A DNA stretch of 41,809 nt from an uncultured Anaerolineales bacterium (GCA_949319575.1 CASGHD010000001.1:1-41809); one strand, 5' to 3'; shown: positions 1-8,734, counted from the first letter of the stretch. Translations and numbers: made by a program. Notes: generated by a model from the letters alone, not told the origin.

Positions 1-176
1 GTAACTACTCAGGCATGTCGTTGCGAGGAGGCTCTTGCTCGCCTGCCCCGATGTTTTTCGGGGTCCCGACGCCTGTCCTGAGCCTGTCGAAGGGAAGCAA
101 TCTCCCGGCGTTGGGGGACTGCTTCGGCAAAACCAAGAGCGCCTCGCAGCGACATGTTCCCAGGCTGTGTAGTTAC
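1..176. repeat. MITE-like palindromic element, copy 1
   Basis: First of four related elements in the window (others at 7858-8035, 22040-22192 and 24429-24580). It begins GTAACTACTCAGGC and ends GGCTGTGTAGTTAC, so the ends are inverted repeats. The next inner blocks, TGTCGTTGCGAGG and CCTCGCAGCGACA, are also complementary, giving a long imperfect hairpin. The middle carries a small CCCCGA/TCGGGG hairpin and the sub-repeat CCTGAGCCTGTCGAAGGG. No transposase is present, so it would be non-autonomous. Short reading frames across it are incidental. Confidence 0.85.
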
Positions 177-240
177 GATAAATCTTGCGTTACGAACACT
201 ATTGCACAAAGTGAGTTATTGGGTGAAGCGCAACTCAAAC

Positions 241-273
241 AGAAAAGACCTGACTTGGCGTCAGGTCTTTTCT
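241..273. terminator. Hairpin terminator (both strands)
   Basis: A 14-bp perfect stem (AGAAAAGACCTGAC / GTCAGGTCTTTTCT) with a 5-nt loop lies just beyond the stop codon of the minus-strand gene at 286-1074. T-rich tracts flank it, so it can serve as an intrinsic terminator for that gene and for a plus-strand transcript entering from the left. Confidence 0.75.
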
Positions 274-285
274 GTTTTTATCCGA

Positions 286-1074
286 TTACTTTTGACTTGA
301 AAAAATCCCCGGCAATAGGGCCGCCGCAAACGGTAGGAAAAGTATCAACCCAAACAAGAGGATTCCGCTACTCCCATTCCCACCGGGGGCTGGCGTGTCG
401 GTGGGCAGAGGTTCCGGCGTATCTGTTGGCGGAGGCTCGGGAGTATCCGTTGGCGGAGGCGCCGAGGTATCCGTTGGAGACACGGCGGTATTTGTTGGCG
501 GCTCAGATGTAACTGTCGACGCCTGGGTGCTTGTCGAGGTCGGTGGAACATCTGTATCGGTAGGGGCGGGCGTGTATGTATCAGTTGGCGCCGATGTGTT
601 TGTTGGAACAGGCGTGGAAGAGATCGTCGCTGTAGGTATCCGCGTATTTGTAGGGACCAATGTATTGGGGATCGGCGTCTTTGTTGGGGGCGGCGCGCTT
701 GTCGGGTTTTCGAAAAAGCCTCCTCCGTCGCTTACCCGCGTAAGGAATGCAAAAATCGGCGGAACAACAGCGGGAGTGGATGAACTCGACCCCCTGGCGG
801 GAGTTGGCGAACCCGCTCCGGGCGTGGCTGAGGGTCCTGTAACTAAAATTTTGAAAAACGAATCGGATGTGGGGGTAAAAAACAAGTTGGCAAACGCTTG
901 TTGGGTCAATATCCGGTCGAGAGGCGTAGGCGTGGGAGATTGGCGCGGCGCTAGCACCACATCGGCATGAGGGTCCCTTCCTCCTGAAACAAGATATGGT
1001 ATGCCGAATGCCAACAGGCACACAAACATGACAACAACGGGAATGGCAAAACCCTGCTGTCTTTGGGTTTGCAT
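286..1074 (-). CDS. Pro/Thr-rich membrane-anchored surface protein
   Basis: A 262-residue protein of unknown function. Residues about 9-29 form a hydrophobic signal/anchor segment. Residues about 45-235 are low complexity and rich in Pro, Thr, Ser and Ala, with tandem PTDTPEP-type units near the end. A second hydrophobic segment (about 238-256) precedes a short tail ending SSQK. The architecture is that of a cell-surface stalk or a wall-spanning protein held by a C-terminal membrane helix; no enzymatic domain is visible. An AGGAG ribosome site lies about 10 nt before the ATG at 1074. The antisense plus-strand frame (395-970) is a shadow of the repeat. Similar Pro/Thr spacers occur in the lipoproteins at 35327 and 40822, so this looks like a common envelope style in this genome. 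Confidence 0.75.
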   Translation of the reverse strand: MQTQRQQGFAIPVVVMFVCLLAFGIPYLVSGGRDPHADVVLAPRQSPTPTPLDRILTQQAFANLFFTPTSDSFFKILVTGPSATPGAGSPTPARGSSSSTPAVVPPIFAFLTRVSDGGGFFENPTSAPPPTKTPIPNTLVPTNTRIPTATISSTPVPTNTSAPTDTYTPAPTDTDVPPTSTSTQASTVTSEPPTNTAVSPTDTSAPPPTDTPEPPPTDTPEPLPTDTPAPGGNGSSGILLFGLILFLPFAAALLPGIFSSQK

Positions 1075-1210
1075 AACTACGAAATTCTCCTCATAAACGC
1101 GACGAAAACAAGCATGGCGAGATCGCCAACGAAATTATCCCACAAAACACCGGCACCGGCATGGGTAAATAGTACAAAGGGAGTGACGAAACGTATGTGT
1201 GAAAGTTCTC

Positions 1211-1272
1211 TTCGCCACAGAGACCACCAAGACTATAGAGAGAAAATCTCAAACTCTCTGCGCGCTCTATGG
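1211..1272. repeat. Short palindromic repeat, CACAGAGA family, copy 1
   Basis: The block GCCACAGAGACCACCAAGAC, followed by a shared 16-base core (ATAGAGAGAAAATCTC), recurs with few changes at 34618-34676. Its two halves (CACAGAGA / TCTCTG) are complementary. It belongs to the widespread type of short intergenic palindromes made of CACAGAG-like words. No coding content. Confidence 0.6.
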
Positions 1273-1305
1273 TTTCACACAATCTAGGCGCCACGCCTTA
1301 GCGCA

Positions 1306-1333
1306 AAAAGCGCAGACCTGTATGGTCTGCGCT
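1306..1333 (-). terminator. Terminator of the LysM gene
   Basis: On the minus strand a 10-bp stem (AGCGCAGACC / GGTCTGCGCT, loop ATACA) is followed directly by TTTTT. It lies about 25 nt beyond the stop codon of the LysM gene. Confidence 0.8.
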
Positions 1334-1358
1334 GTAGGTTTTCCGGTCAGGAAACAGG

Positions 1359-1793
1359 TCAGTAAATGTAGATTACCTGTCCGGCGTAAATGTAGTTTGC
1401 GTTCGGGATGCCGTTCCTCCACTGCAAGTGGCTGACGGTCACTCCGTAATACATGGAGATCCCGCCTAGCGTGTCGCCTCGGCACACCACGTAATAACTC
1501 CCGTAGGCGTTATAGCCCGGCCCGCAATAATACGAAACCGGATCGTACCCGCCGGGGATAGATAACGCCTGCCCGGGGTAAATATAGTAGGAGTAACTTA
1601 CCCAGGGATTCGCCGCTACCAGCGACGAGAGCGACACCCCGCAGTTGCGGGCGATCTTGGCAAGCCAGTCTCCCGGCTGAACATAGTACGTGCTCGGACA
1701 AGACGCCCAAGCTTTCGCGTTGTTCACGCTGGCGAACGATGTGAACAACAAAATCACGATCACACTTAGTTGAACGATCCGTTTGATGGTCAT
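1359..1793 (-). CDS. Secreted protein with two LysM domains
   Basis: A 144-residue exported peptidoglycan-binding protein. The start is set at ATG 1793 because GAGGAGG lies just upstream and a signal peptide follows immediately (MTIKRIV then a hydrophobic run to NNAKA). A longer frame to 1838 would add 15 unlikely residues. LysM domain 1 (YYVQPGDWLAKIA...) and LysM domain 2 (YVVCRGDTLGGIS...) each have the usual GD(W/T)L turn and a closing I/L-x-I strand. The protein ends at the second LysM and has no catalytic domain, so it probably binds the wall or an extracellular glycan. It has its own promoter and terminator and is therefore monocistronic. Confidence 0.85.
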   Translation of the reverse strand: MTIKRIVQLSVIVILLFTSFASVNNAKAWASCPSTYYVQPGDWLAKIARNCGVSLSSLVAANPWVSYSYYIYPGQALSIPGGYDPVSYYCGPGYNAYGSYYVVCRGDTLGGISMYYGVTVSHLQWRNGIPNANYIYAGQVIYIY

Positions 1794-1829
1794 GCCTTCC
1801 TCCTCGATGGTTTGTTGATTGCCAGTCAT

Positions 1830-1858
1830 AGTGTACAACTTTCAGGGTCGAATTTCAA
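1830..1858 (-). promoter_or_regulatory. Sigma-70-type promoter of the LysM gene
   Basis: On the minus strand TTGAAA (1858-1853) and TACACT (1835-1830) are separated by exactly 17 nt. They lie about 40 nt upstream of the start codon at 1793. Confidence 0.65.
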
Positions 1859-2164
1859 GTAGGATTTGCCAGACCTGACATTTGTCCATGACTTTTGTCG
1901 TACCCAGAGATTGCAACACCCATGAGGCGGAAAAGATTCCCCGTCGATAGACCAAGTCCCTTGAAATTGGAGAGAGCCGATGGAAAAGAGCGGCTCACTC
2001 CCCATTTCGAGCCGATTCTGCCTCTGCCGCCCCTCCCGCCTGCCCAAACGGACTCGCGATCCCCCCGCGTGGCGCGAGCAACGCCCGGGCGTTGAATCAG
2101 CCCACCCCGTCAGGTTGAACCGTCTGCCCATCCACGAAAATGCGGTCAGTACATCACGTGGCTA
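1859..2164. other. Intergenic stretch without recognisable content
   Basis: Beyond the LysM promoter, no gene, repeat or hairpin could be supported here. The short frames on both strands lack family features or ribosome sites. Confidence 0.4.
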
Positions 2165-2575
2165 TTATCCTGTTCGAGAAATATGACCGAGTCTTTCCAA
2201 CATGCCGAGGAAGTCGCGTTGCGCCCAGCGCTCTGTCAATTTGCCGTCTTTGATACGGAAAATATCCATCCCGGAGTAAGTGATCTGCCTGTTTGTGGCG
2301 GGAAACCCCCGGAAGGAATCTGCCTGGGTGGCGGTGAACTCCACCCGGGCAACCACTTCGTCGCCCTCCGCAATCAGATCTTGCAGGGATGCCTGAATAT
2401 CCGGGAAAATCCGAATCATAACGTGATACAAAGTTTTGAAATGCTCCCTCCCTTTGTCCCGCGCGGCGTGATCGTCGAAATCTTCCGCGATCATTTCGTC
2501 AATCAACTCATCCTTTCGCCCATTCACCACCTCCGCATAAAACCGCCTGATCAACGCTTTGTTCTGTTCCAGCAT
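2165..2575 (-). CDS. SnoaL-like / ester-cyclase family protein
   Basis: A 136-residue protein of the NTF2-like SnoaL superfamily. Family features seen are the N-terminal helix (NKALIRRFYAEVVNGRKD), the IAEDFDDH segment, GDEVVARVEFTATQ, and the C-terminal ITYSGMDIFRIKDGKLTERW block typical of SnoaL-like polyketide-cyclase relatives. The start is placed at ATG 2575, where GGAG sits 5-6 nt upstream; six further upstream residues in frame have no ribosome site. Members bind small hydrophobic ligands or act as cyclases or hydrolases, and the substrate cannot be read from the sequence. It stands alone with no operon partner. Confidence 0.8.
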   Translation of the reverse strand: MLEQNKALIRRFYAEVVNGRKDELIDEMIAEDFDDHAARDKGREHFKTLYHVMIRIFPDIQASLQDLIAEGDEVVARVEFTATQADSFRGFPATNRQITYSGMDIFRIKDGKLTERWAQRDFLGMLERLGHISRTG

Positions 2576-2687
2576 ATCATCTCCGCATGACAAATTTTCG
2601 CCAGGATTTTAATCCATCCATGGCTCGCTGAATACTGACAAATATCCTGTTCGTTGACTGTGCCAAAGCCCGGGTTTTGGTTCTATT

Positions 2688-2920
2688 TGTACGCGGACTG
2701 CGCGGATCGAACGGATTTTATTCTACCTACCTGACAGTTTTAAAAATGGGACGCAGAAAAACGCAGATGAACGCTGATTTTTCAACAACCAGGCGGAAAA
2801 AAGTTTTTTATCTGCGTTTTCAGCATGCCTCAGCGTCCAAAAAGGAAAGTGTCAGGTGGTTAGATTTTATTCTGTTTTTTACGGAGGGTTCCATGTTGTC
2901 CGCGCGCTCCGTGTGCCGAA
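2688..2920. repeat. Nested imperfect palindrome (ACGCAGA family)
   Basis: Successive blocks pair across a centre near 2800: CTACCTACCTGACA (about 2723) with TGTCAGGTGGTTAG (about 2850), GGACGCAGAAAAACGCAGAT with ATCTGCGTTTTCAG...GCGTCC, and outer ACGCGGAC with GTCCGCGCG. The words ACGCAGATGAACGCTGAT are typical of short bacterial intergenic palindromes. No gene is seen. Confidence 0.65.
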
Positions 2921-2989
2921 AGGGCTTTTTATCAAGCTACTTTTGTAAAACCGGCTCTAGCGTTTTTGACGGGAAATGCTTTTTTCAAA

Positions 2990-3136
2990 CACAAAGGCTT
3001 GCATTGACGGTTCGTCTTTCGCTCACCGTATCGAAATGACACGACGGCCACAAAGGAAAAAACCAAGGAATCCAGACTTGTCCCCTCTTTGTGCACTTTG
3101 TGTCATTTCGGCCGGCTCAATGCAAGCCTTCGTGGT
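2990..3136. repeat. Imperfect palindrome (CACAAAGG family)
   Basis: AAAGGCTTGCATTGACGG at the left pairs with CCGGCTCAATGCAAGCCTT at the right. Inside, CGAAATGACAC pairs with GTGTCATTTCG and CACAAAGG with CTTTGTG. With the preceding palindrome it fills the gene-free 2.6-3.2 kb stretch upstream of ricT. Confidence 0.6.
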
Positions 3137-3198
3137 GAAGCTCTGTCCCGTTCATTACAGGAGACCCGTAAAATCATAATCCTGTTCAAACCTTACGG

Positions 3199-3204
3199 TA
3201 TAAT
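3199..3204 (+). promoter_or_regulatory. -10 box giving a probably leaderless ricT start
   Basis: A perfect TATAAT ends 7 nt before the ATG at 3212, which would place transcription start on or next to the A of the ATG. There is no Shine-Dalgarno sequence. The same geometry is seen at 16330 and 29500. No strong -35 box is visible. Confidence 0.55.
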
Positions 3205-3211
3205 TCCGACC

Positions 3212-4150
3212 ATGAATACACAAATTATCGGCGTCCGCTTTACCAAAGTGGGCAAAATCTATCACTTCGACACTTCCACCGTGCCAGACGTGCAGATCGG
3301 CGAACACGTGATCGTGGATACTTCGCGCGGCAGGCACCTCGGCGAGGTCATGCGCGTGGAGAAGGAAACGCCTCCCAAACCGGAAGGCGGCTGGAGGTCC
3401 GTAGAGAGGCGCGCCACCCCGCGCGACCTGCTCCTCCGCCAGTCGTGGCAATCCAAACAGACCGAGGCGATGATCAACTGCCGCGCCCGCGCCTCTGAAC
3501 TCAAACTCGAAGGGGTCAAGATCGTCGCCGCTGAATACAACTACGACGGCGCGCGCCTCGCCTTTTTATTCAGCACCGAGACCGAAGAAAAAGTGGATCT
3601 CAAATCGCTGAAAAAAGACATGCACGCGCTATACCCCAACACGTTTATCGAACTGCGGCAGATCGGTCCGCGCGACGTGGCGAAGATCATCGGCGGCATG
3701 GGCGCGTGTGGAATCGAAACGCGCTGTTGCTCGAAATTCCTCACCGACTTCTCCCCCATCTCGATCAAGATGGCAAAAGACCAGGGCATCTCGCTCACGC
3801 CCGAAGAGATCACCGGCATGTGCGGGCGCTTGCGCTGTTGCCTCATCTACGAATACGAGCAATACGTCGAAGCGCGCAAATCACTGCCCAAGCGAAACAA
3901 ACGCGTGGTCACCCCCAAAGGCGAAGGCAAAGTGATCGACGCGTTACCCATGAGCAACAAAGTGATCGTGTTGCTCGAAACAGAAGAAGGCAAACGATTC
4001 ACCGAAACCTTCGACCACACCGACCTGCAACCCTGGGACGAACTCGAAGCCCTGCGCCGCAAATCGAACGCGCCCTGCGACCGGCACGAAGGCGGCGGAT
4101 GCACCTGCGGAAAATCCAGCCCGCTCAAGAAAAATGGCAGACCCAACTAA
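3212..4150 (+). CDS. ricT: PSP1 domain protein, RicT/YaaT family
   Basis: A 312-residue protein of the PSP1/RicT family, known in Bacillus as part of the RicA/F/T complex that modulates RNase Y-dependent mRNA maturation and phosphorelay. The N-terminal part (NTQIIGVRFTKVGKIYHFD) and the PSP1 core (VGEMCGRLRCCL-type motif, here GMCGRLRCCLIYEYEQY, plus CGIETRCCSKFL) are intact. The conserved Cys residues that hold the iron-sulfur cluster in Bacillus RicT complexes are likely among these. A Cys/His-rich tail (CDRHEGGGCTCGK) follows. The start is ATG 3212; upstream in-frame codons belong to a palindrome. The stop overlaps the next gene by 17 nt. Confidence 0.9.
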   Translation: MNTQIIGVRFTKVGKIYHFDTSTVPDVQIGEHVIVDTSRGRHLGEVMRVEKETPPKPEGGWRSVERRATPRDLLLRQSWQSKQTEAMINCRARASELKLEGVKIVAAEYNYDGARLAFLFSTETEEKVDLKSLKKDMHALYPNTFIELRQIGPRDVAKIIGGMGACGIETRCCSKFLTDFSPISIKMAKDQGISLTPEEITGMCGRLRCCLIYEYEQYVEARKSLPKRNKRVVTPKGEGKVIDALPMSNKVIVLLETEEGKRFTETFDHTDLQPWDELEALRRKSNAPCDRHEGGGCTCGKSSPLKKNGRPN

Positions 4151-4862
4151 CGCGTGGGAAACCCCTCAAAAAATTCTGGTGATTCTGGCGCACCCCGATG
4201 ACCCAGAATTTTTTTGCGGCGCGTCGCTCGCCAAGTGGGCGCGCGACAGACACGAGATCACGTATTTGCTTTTGACGTGCGGCGATAAGGGATTCAATCC
4301 CACCACACAACCAGACATGACGACGGAAAAGCTTTGCGCGCTTCGCCATGTGGAACAACACAACGCAGCGGATGTAATCGGCGTAAAAGCGGTTCATTTT
4401 CTGGACGTGGAGGATGGTTACCTCATCCCCAGCCTTGACCTCCGCCGCGACATCGTGCGCGAGATCCGCCGGCACAAGCCAGATATCCTCGTCACCTGCG
4501 ATCCGCAAAACCTCTTTGCCATGTATGGACTCAATCATCCCGACCACCGCGCCTGCGGACAAGTCGTCCTGGATGCGGTCTTCCCCGCCGCGGGGAGCAA
4601 AGTATTCTTCCCTGAATTGCTCGACGAAGGCTTCGAACCTCACATGCCCAAAGAAATCTGGTGTTCCTTAACCTCGCAACCAAACACCATCCTCGATGTT
4701 ACCGACACATGGGACATCAAACTCAAAGCCTTGTTCGAGCACAAAACACAAATTCAAGAACCAGATAAACTCGCCGAACGGATGAAATCCCGCCGCGCCG
4801 AAGACAGCACGGAAGAAAATCCGCGCTATGAAGAAAAGTTTAGAGTTGTGAAATACAATTAA
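4134..4862 (+). CDS. LmbE/PIG-L family N-acetylglucosaminyl deacetylase
   Basis: A 242-residue zinc-dependent deacetylase of the LmbE-like fold. The metal/catalytic motif AHPDDPEFFCGAS lies at about residues 19-31, and the second metal His motif NHPDHRACG at about 134-142. The length is normal for the family. Known relatives deacetylate GlcNAc-linked substrates (PIG-L, MshB, BshB); the substrate here is not determined. The start lies inside the 3' end of ricT (17-nt overlap), so the two are co-transcribed and probably translationally coupled. It ends before a palindromic repeat. Confidence 0.85.
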   Translation: MADPTNAWETPQKILVILAHPDDPEFFCGASLAKWARDRHEITYLLLTCGDKGFNPTTQPDMTTEKLCALRHVEQHNAADVIGVKAVHFLDVEDGYLIPSLDLRRDIVREIRRHKPDILVTCDPQNLFAMYGLNHPDHRACGQVVLDAVFPAAGSKVFFPELLDEGFEPHMPKEIWCSLTSQPNTILDVTDTWDIKLKALFEHKTQIQEPDKLAERMKSRRAEDSTEENPRYEEKFRVVKYN

Positions 4863-4868
4863 GAAATT

Positions 4869-4938
4869 AACCGCAAAGAGCGCTAAGAACGCAAAGTTTT
4901 AAATCTTTTCTTTGCGATCTTCGCGCGCTTGGCGGTTC
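4869..4938. repeat. Palindromic repeat, ACCGCTAAG family, copy 1
   Basis: AACCGCAAAGAGCGCTAAGA at the left pairs imperfectly with TCTTCGCGCGCTTGGCGGTT at the right around an AT-rich centre. Related copies lie at 16460-16529 and 37745-37810. Confidence 0.75.
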
Positions 4939-4957
4939 AAAAAAAGGAGAACCTCCC

Positions 4958-6148
4958 ATGCCCAACTTCCTCCAGCACGCCGAAGAACTATTCCCCTACA
5001 CTCAAACCCTGCGCCGCGACTTTCATAAACATCCCGAACTCGGATTCAATGAAATTCGCACGGGCGGGATCGTTGCCAAAGAACTCGAAGCCCTCGGGCT
5101 TGAAGTGACGAAAGGAGTCGGAAAGACCGGCGTAGTCGGCTATCTCGAAGGCTCGCGCCCGGGCCCGACGATCCTCCTCCGCTTCGACATGGACGCGCTC
5201 CCCATCCACGAAGAGACCGGCGCGGAATATTCATCCACGAATCCCGGCGTGATGCACGCCTGCGGACACGACGGTCACACTGCCATTGGACTCACGGTTG
5301 CGAAAATGCTCCACGCGCATCGCGACGAACTTGCAGGGAGTATCAAGTTTTGTTTCCAACCCTCCGAGGAGGGAACCAATGGGCAAGAAGTCGGCGGCGC
5401 GTTGATGATGATGCGCGACGGCGTTTTAGAATCGCCAAAAGTCGAAAAGACGTTGTCGCTTCACGTGTGGAACGATAAGCCCGTCGGCTGGTTGAGCGTG
5501 GCGAAAGGACCCGTCATGGCTGGCGCGGAATTATTCTCCGTCAAATTGACCGGCAAAGGCGGGCACGGCGCCGCGCCGGATACAACGATTGACCCGGTGG
5601 TTGCCGCGGCGCAGATCGTCACCGCGTTGCAAACCATCGTCTCGCGCAATGTTCCCCCGCTCAAACCGGCGGTGGTCAGTGTTACTTCCATTCACGCAGG
5701 CTCCGCGTTCAATATCATCCCGCAAACTGCCGAGATTAACGGCACGATTCGAAACTTCGACCCCGATGTCCGCAAGATGGTACTTGCGCGCTTCGAGGAG
5801 ATCGCGCGCGGAATCGGTTCCTCGATGGGCTGCGAAGTGGAGATCACACTCAAGCAAGTCACGCCGACGGTAATCAACAACGAAACTGTTACTGACAGCG
5901 TGTTCAAATCCGCGCAGGCTCTTTTTCCTAAAACCGAGATTGAAACAACGCCTTACCTGACCATGGGCGCGGAAGACATGGGCTATATGCAGGAACAGGT
6001 TAACGGTTGCTATTTCTTTATCGGCTCCGCCAACGATGAAAAGAATCTCAACTACAACCATCACCATCCCAAGTTCGATTTCGACGAACGCGCGCTAGTC
6101 ACCGGCGCGGCGCTGATGGCAACCGCGGCGGCTGATCTGTTGAAATAA
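4958..6148 (+). CDS. M20D-family amidohydrolase
   Basis: A 396-residue metallopeptidase of the M20D subfamily (N-acyl-amino-acid / IAA-amino-acid hydrolase / hippurate hydrolase type). Seen in order: FHKHPELGF near residue 25, LLRFDMDALPIHE (about 73-85), the metal motif MHACGHDGHT (about 98-107), PSEEGTNG with the catalytic Glu pair (about 135), and the dimerisation/lid domain motif GKGGHGAAP (about 195). AAGGAG lies 8 nt before ATG 4958. It is predicted to hydrolyse N-acyl or aryl-acyl amino acids in the cytoplasm; the exact substrate is open. Confidence 0.9.
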   Translation: MPNFLQHAEELFPYTQTLRRDFHKHPELGFNEIRTGGIVAKELEALGLEVTKGVGKTGVVGYLEGSRPGPTILLRFDMDALPIHEETGAEYSSTNPGVMHACGHDGHTAIGLTVAKMLHAHRDELAGSIKFCFQPSEEGTNGQEVGGALMMMRDGVLESPKVEKTLSLHVWNDKPVGWLSVAKGPVMAGAELFSVKLTGKGGHGAAPDTTIDPVVAAAQIVTALQTIVSRNVPPLKPAVVSVTSIHAGSAFNIIPQTAEINGTIRNFDPDVRKMVLARFEEIARGIGSSMGCEVEITLKQVTPTVINNETVTDSVFKSAQALFPKTEIETTPYLTMGAEDMGYMQEQVNGCYFFIGSANDEKNLNYNHHHPKFDFDERALVTGAALMATAAADLLK

Positions 6149-6223
6149 AATACGGAATCAGGGAAGCGCCACCGAATAAACTTCCAATGAACGAACGCCC
6201 CATCTTGCAGAAAGGCGCGATCA

Positions 6224-7769
6224 ATGCTCCCCCCTAACGCCGGCGTTAGCGCCGCTTTATTTATCGCAGGGGCGCTCTGCTTCGCCGGGGGCTTCATCAC
6301 TTGGCAAACTCGCATCAACACGCCGGGCGCATCGTCTTTAATTACCCTGGCGTTCAGTTTATGCTGGTGGGATATTACATACGGTCTCTTTTTGGCGAAC
6401 GCGCCCGCGCTTTACCCTAACTTTTGGCTGCACACCGTTTATGTGGGAGTTGTTCTGACCCCGCCGTCTGTTCTGTGGTTTGCCGCGCAAATTTCGGGGC
6501 TGACTACATGGTCGAAACCATCGCTCGTCATAAGTTTATACGCCGTCTCTGTTCTAGTGTTAGCGCTCCTGGCAACCGACTCGTATCACGGCTTGTTTTT
6601 TGGGGGCATCGAGATCAAGAGCGCCGAAATGATTCTAAGCGGCGGCCCGATCTTCTGGGCGAACCTCGCTTATTCCTACGCGCTCATGTTGATCAGCCTG
6701 TTCGTCCTGACGCGCCGCTTCAGGAAGGCGACTGGGATTTTCCGCAAGCAACTGGGAATCGTTTTGTTTGGAGTCATCATCCCATGGGTCAGCAATCTTA
6801 TGTTCGTCGCCGGGCTAAGCCCGCTTCCAAACGTGGATAATACCCCGCTGTCATTTACCGTCACGGGAATTATCTTCGCATACGCGCTGTTGCAGTATCG
6901 CTTGTTGGATATCATCCCAATCGCGCGAGATGTGTTGATCGAGAACATGAGCGACGGCGTAATCGTTTTAGATTCGGAAAATCGGCTGGTAGACTTCAAC
7001 CCCGCCGCGCTTCAAAGCCTCGAACTGGAGCGACCACCCCAAATAGGTCAACCCGCCGGCTGAGATCTTTGCAAAATGGACCGATCTTGTGGAAGACTTC
7101 TCCGGCGTCAACGATATTCGCGTTGAGCTGTCATTCGACAAACCCATCCGCGCATTCCTCGACTTGAAAATTTCTCCGCTGTACGACGATCGCGCCAATT
7201 TTCTGGGACGGCTCATCGTTTGGAGGGATATCACCCCGCTCAAAAATACGCAAACTGAACTGCAAGAACAAGTCATCCGCGACCCATTGACCGGGCTATA
7301 CAATCGCCGCTATCTGAACGAGATTCTCACGCGCGAACTCGCGCGCGCCACCCGCGAAAATTATCCGATCAGTCTGGCGCTCATTGACATTGACGATTTC
7401 AAACATGTGAACGACGCCTACGGCCACCCTGCCGGGGATTCTGTTTTACAACGTTTCGCAAAGCAACTGCTCAATCAAACGCGGGTCGAGGATACGGTGT
7501 ATCGGTACGGCGGCGAGGAATTTCTTGTTTTGTTGCCAAACTGCGCCGGTGCAAACGCCATGAAAATTGTCGAGAAATGGAGAAGTTCCTTTCAGCGAAC
7601 GAACATCTCCTACAAAATTGGAATTACGGGGATTACCATTTCATGCGGTATTGCAGAATTTCCAACCGACGGCGGAACCGGCGAGGAACTAATCGCCACA
7701 GCAGACCAATTCCTATATCACGCGAAAGCGACGGGAAAGAATCGCGTCGTCGCGCGCGCAAATCGTTGA
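6224..7769 (+). pseudogene. 7TM-PAS-GGDEF diguanylate cyclase, frameshifted
   Basis: Two frames together make one protein. The first (6224-7063, 279 aa) has a histidine-kinase-type N-terminal 7TM domain (about residues 1-225) and the first half of a PAS domain (ENMSDGVIVLDSENRLVDFNPAA). The second, in the next frame from about 7050, continues the PAS (EIFAKWTDLVEDF...LGRLIVWRDIT) and a full GGDEF domain with GGEEF active site and an RVED inhibitory I-site five residues before it. The first frame stops at TGA 7061-7063, and the second is closed upstream by TAG at 7044, so one +1 shift must lie at about 7047-7060. No slippery sequence is seen. It is either a recent mutation or an assembly indel. 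If read through, it would be a membrane c-di-GMP synthase. Confidence 0.8.
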
Positions 7770-7857
7770 AAAAGTTGGACAGCAAAACAGCCCAGAATGA
7801 AAGGTTGATATGTTGAAGTAGTTCTATGAAGCGGACGATTGCGATCGTCTGCTTTTT

Positions 7858-8035
7858 GTAACTGCTCAGACATGTCGTTGCGAGGAGGGCTCTTGCTCGC
7901 CTGCCCCGATGTTTTTTCGGGGTCCCGACGAAGCGTCGCGTGGCGCCGTGGCGACACAATCTCCCGGTACTGGGAGACTGCTTCGGCAAAACTAAGAGCG
8001 CCTCGCAGCGACATGTTCCGAGGCTGAGTAGTTAC
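7858..8035. repeat. MITE-like palindromic element, copy 2
   Basis: It runs from GTAACTGCTCAGACATGTCG to GGCTGAGTAGTTAC. It is near-identical to copy 1 except in the central part, where the CCTGAGCCTGTCGAAGGG sub-repeat is replaced by GAAGCGTCGCGTGGCGCCG. It sits between the diguanylate cyclase and the GbsR-type regulator. Confidence 0.85.
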
Positions 8036-8128
8036 TTTTATTTTCAACTATCGGGCGGCTTGTTCCTTGATAACAATTGGCGAACAGCGCTTCCAATACA
8101 CTAAATTGCCTACGCGCAGGCAAAACAC

Positions 8129-8180
8129 TTGACAGGCTAGCTCCTTAGTTATATACTACGTTTAGTATTCACTAAACGTA
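8129..8180 (+). promoter_or_regulatory. Promoter with overlapping palindromic operator
   Basis: TTGACA (8129-8134) and TATACT (8152-8157) are spaced by 17 nt. Directly overlapping the end of the -10 is a perfect inverted repeat, TACGTTTAGT / ACTAAACGTA with a 4-nt spacer (8157-8180). This is a typical operator position for autorepression by the downstream regulator. Confidence 0.8.
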
Positions 8181-8202
8181 CATTACATAACGAGACAATC
8201 TT

Positions 8203-8727
8203 ATGCCACAATCACTCGCAAGGATCAAAAAAGATTTCACGGAGGGCTTGAGCCAGATCAGCCGCTTTTGGGGATTCCCCAAAGGGATGGGCGCGATCTT
8301 CGCCGCGCTCTATCTCTCCCCCACTCCACTATCGCTGGATGAGATCGTCGCAGAGACCGGGTTAACCAAAGGCGCAATCAGCACGGAGATCCGCGCTCTG
8401 GCGCGTATGGGACTCGTTCACCGCTCGACCAAACTCGGCGACCGCAAGGATTACTACGAAGCGGAAGCCGATTTCTACGCGGCGATCAAATCCATTTTGA
8501 GGGAACGCCAGAACAGCGAGTTTGACCGCGCCGTCGGTTCTGTGAAAGTCGCCTTAGCCACGATGGATGAAAACTGGGTGGATAACGAGGAATGGAAGTT
8601 CACCTACAAGCGCGTACAAGCGTTGCAGGAATTTTTCGACGCGATTGATAGTCTGGCGAAAGCTGTGATCAAGCTGGAGGGTTTGGGGTTGTCGAATGTT
8701 TCAAAAGTGTTGGGTGTCTTGAAATAA
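8203..8727 (+). CDS. GbsR/MarR-family transcriptional regulator
   Basis: A 174-residue winged-helix regulator of the GbsR type. An N-terminal helix (FTEGLSQISRFWGFPKGMGAIFAALYLS) is followed by the HTH (LSLDEIVAETGLTKGAISTEIRALARMGLV) and the wing (HRSTKLGDRKDYYEAE). The C-terminal helices are those of GbsR-like dimers. In other bacteria GbsR controls glycine-betaine synthesis; here the neighbour is an NmrA-like reductase, so the effector is unknown. The gene has a strong promoter overlapped by a perfect palindrome, suggesting autoregulation. A weak ACGAGA-type ribosome site precedes ATG 8203. Confidence 0.85.
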   Translation: MPQSLARIKKDFTEGLSQISRFWGFPKGMGAIFAALYLSPTPLSLDEIVAETGLTKGAISTEIRALARMGLVHRSTKLGDRKDYYEAEADFYAAIKSILRERQNSEFDRAVGSVKVALATMDENWVDNEEWKFTYKRVQALQEFFDAIDSLAKAVIKLEGLGLSNVSKVLGVLK

Positions 8728-8734
8728 TACAACA

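Noticed and set aside
395-970. Long plus-strand open frame rich in Val and Gly
   Set aside because: It is the antisense shadow of the Pro/Thr-rich repeat of the minus-strand surface protein, with no ribosome site or family features.
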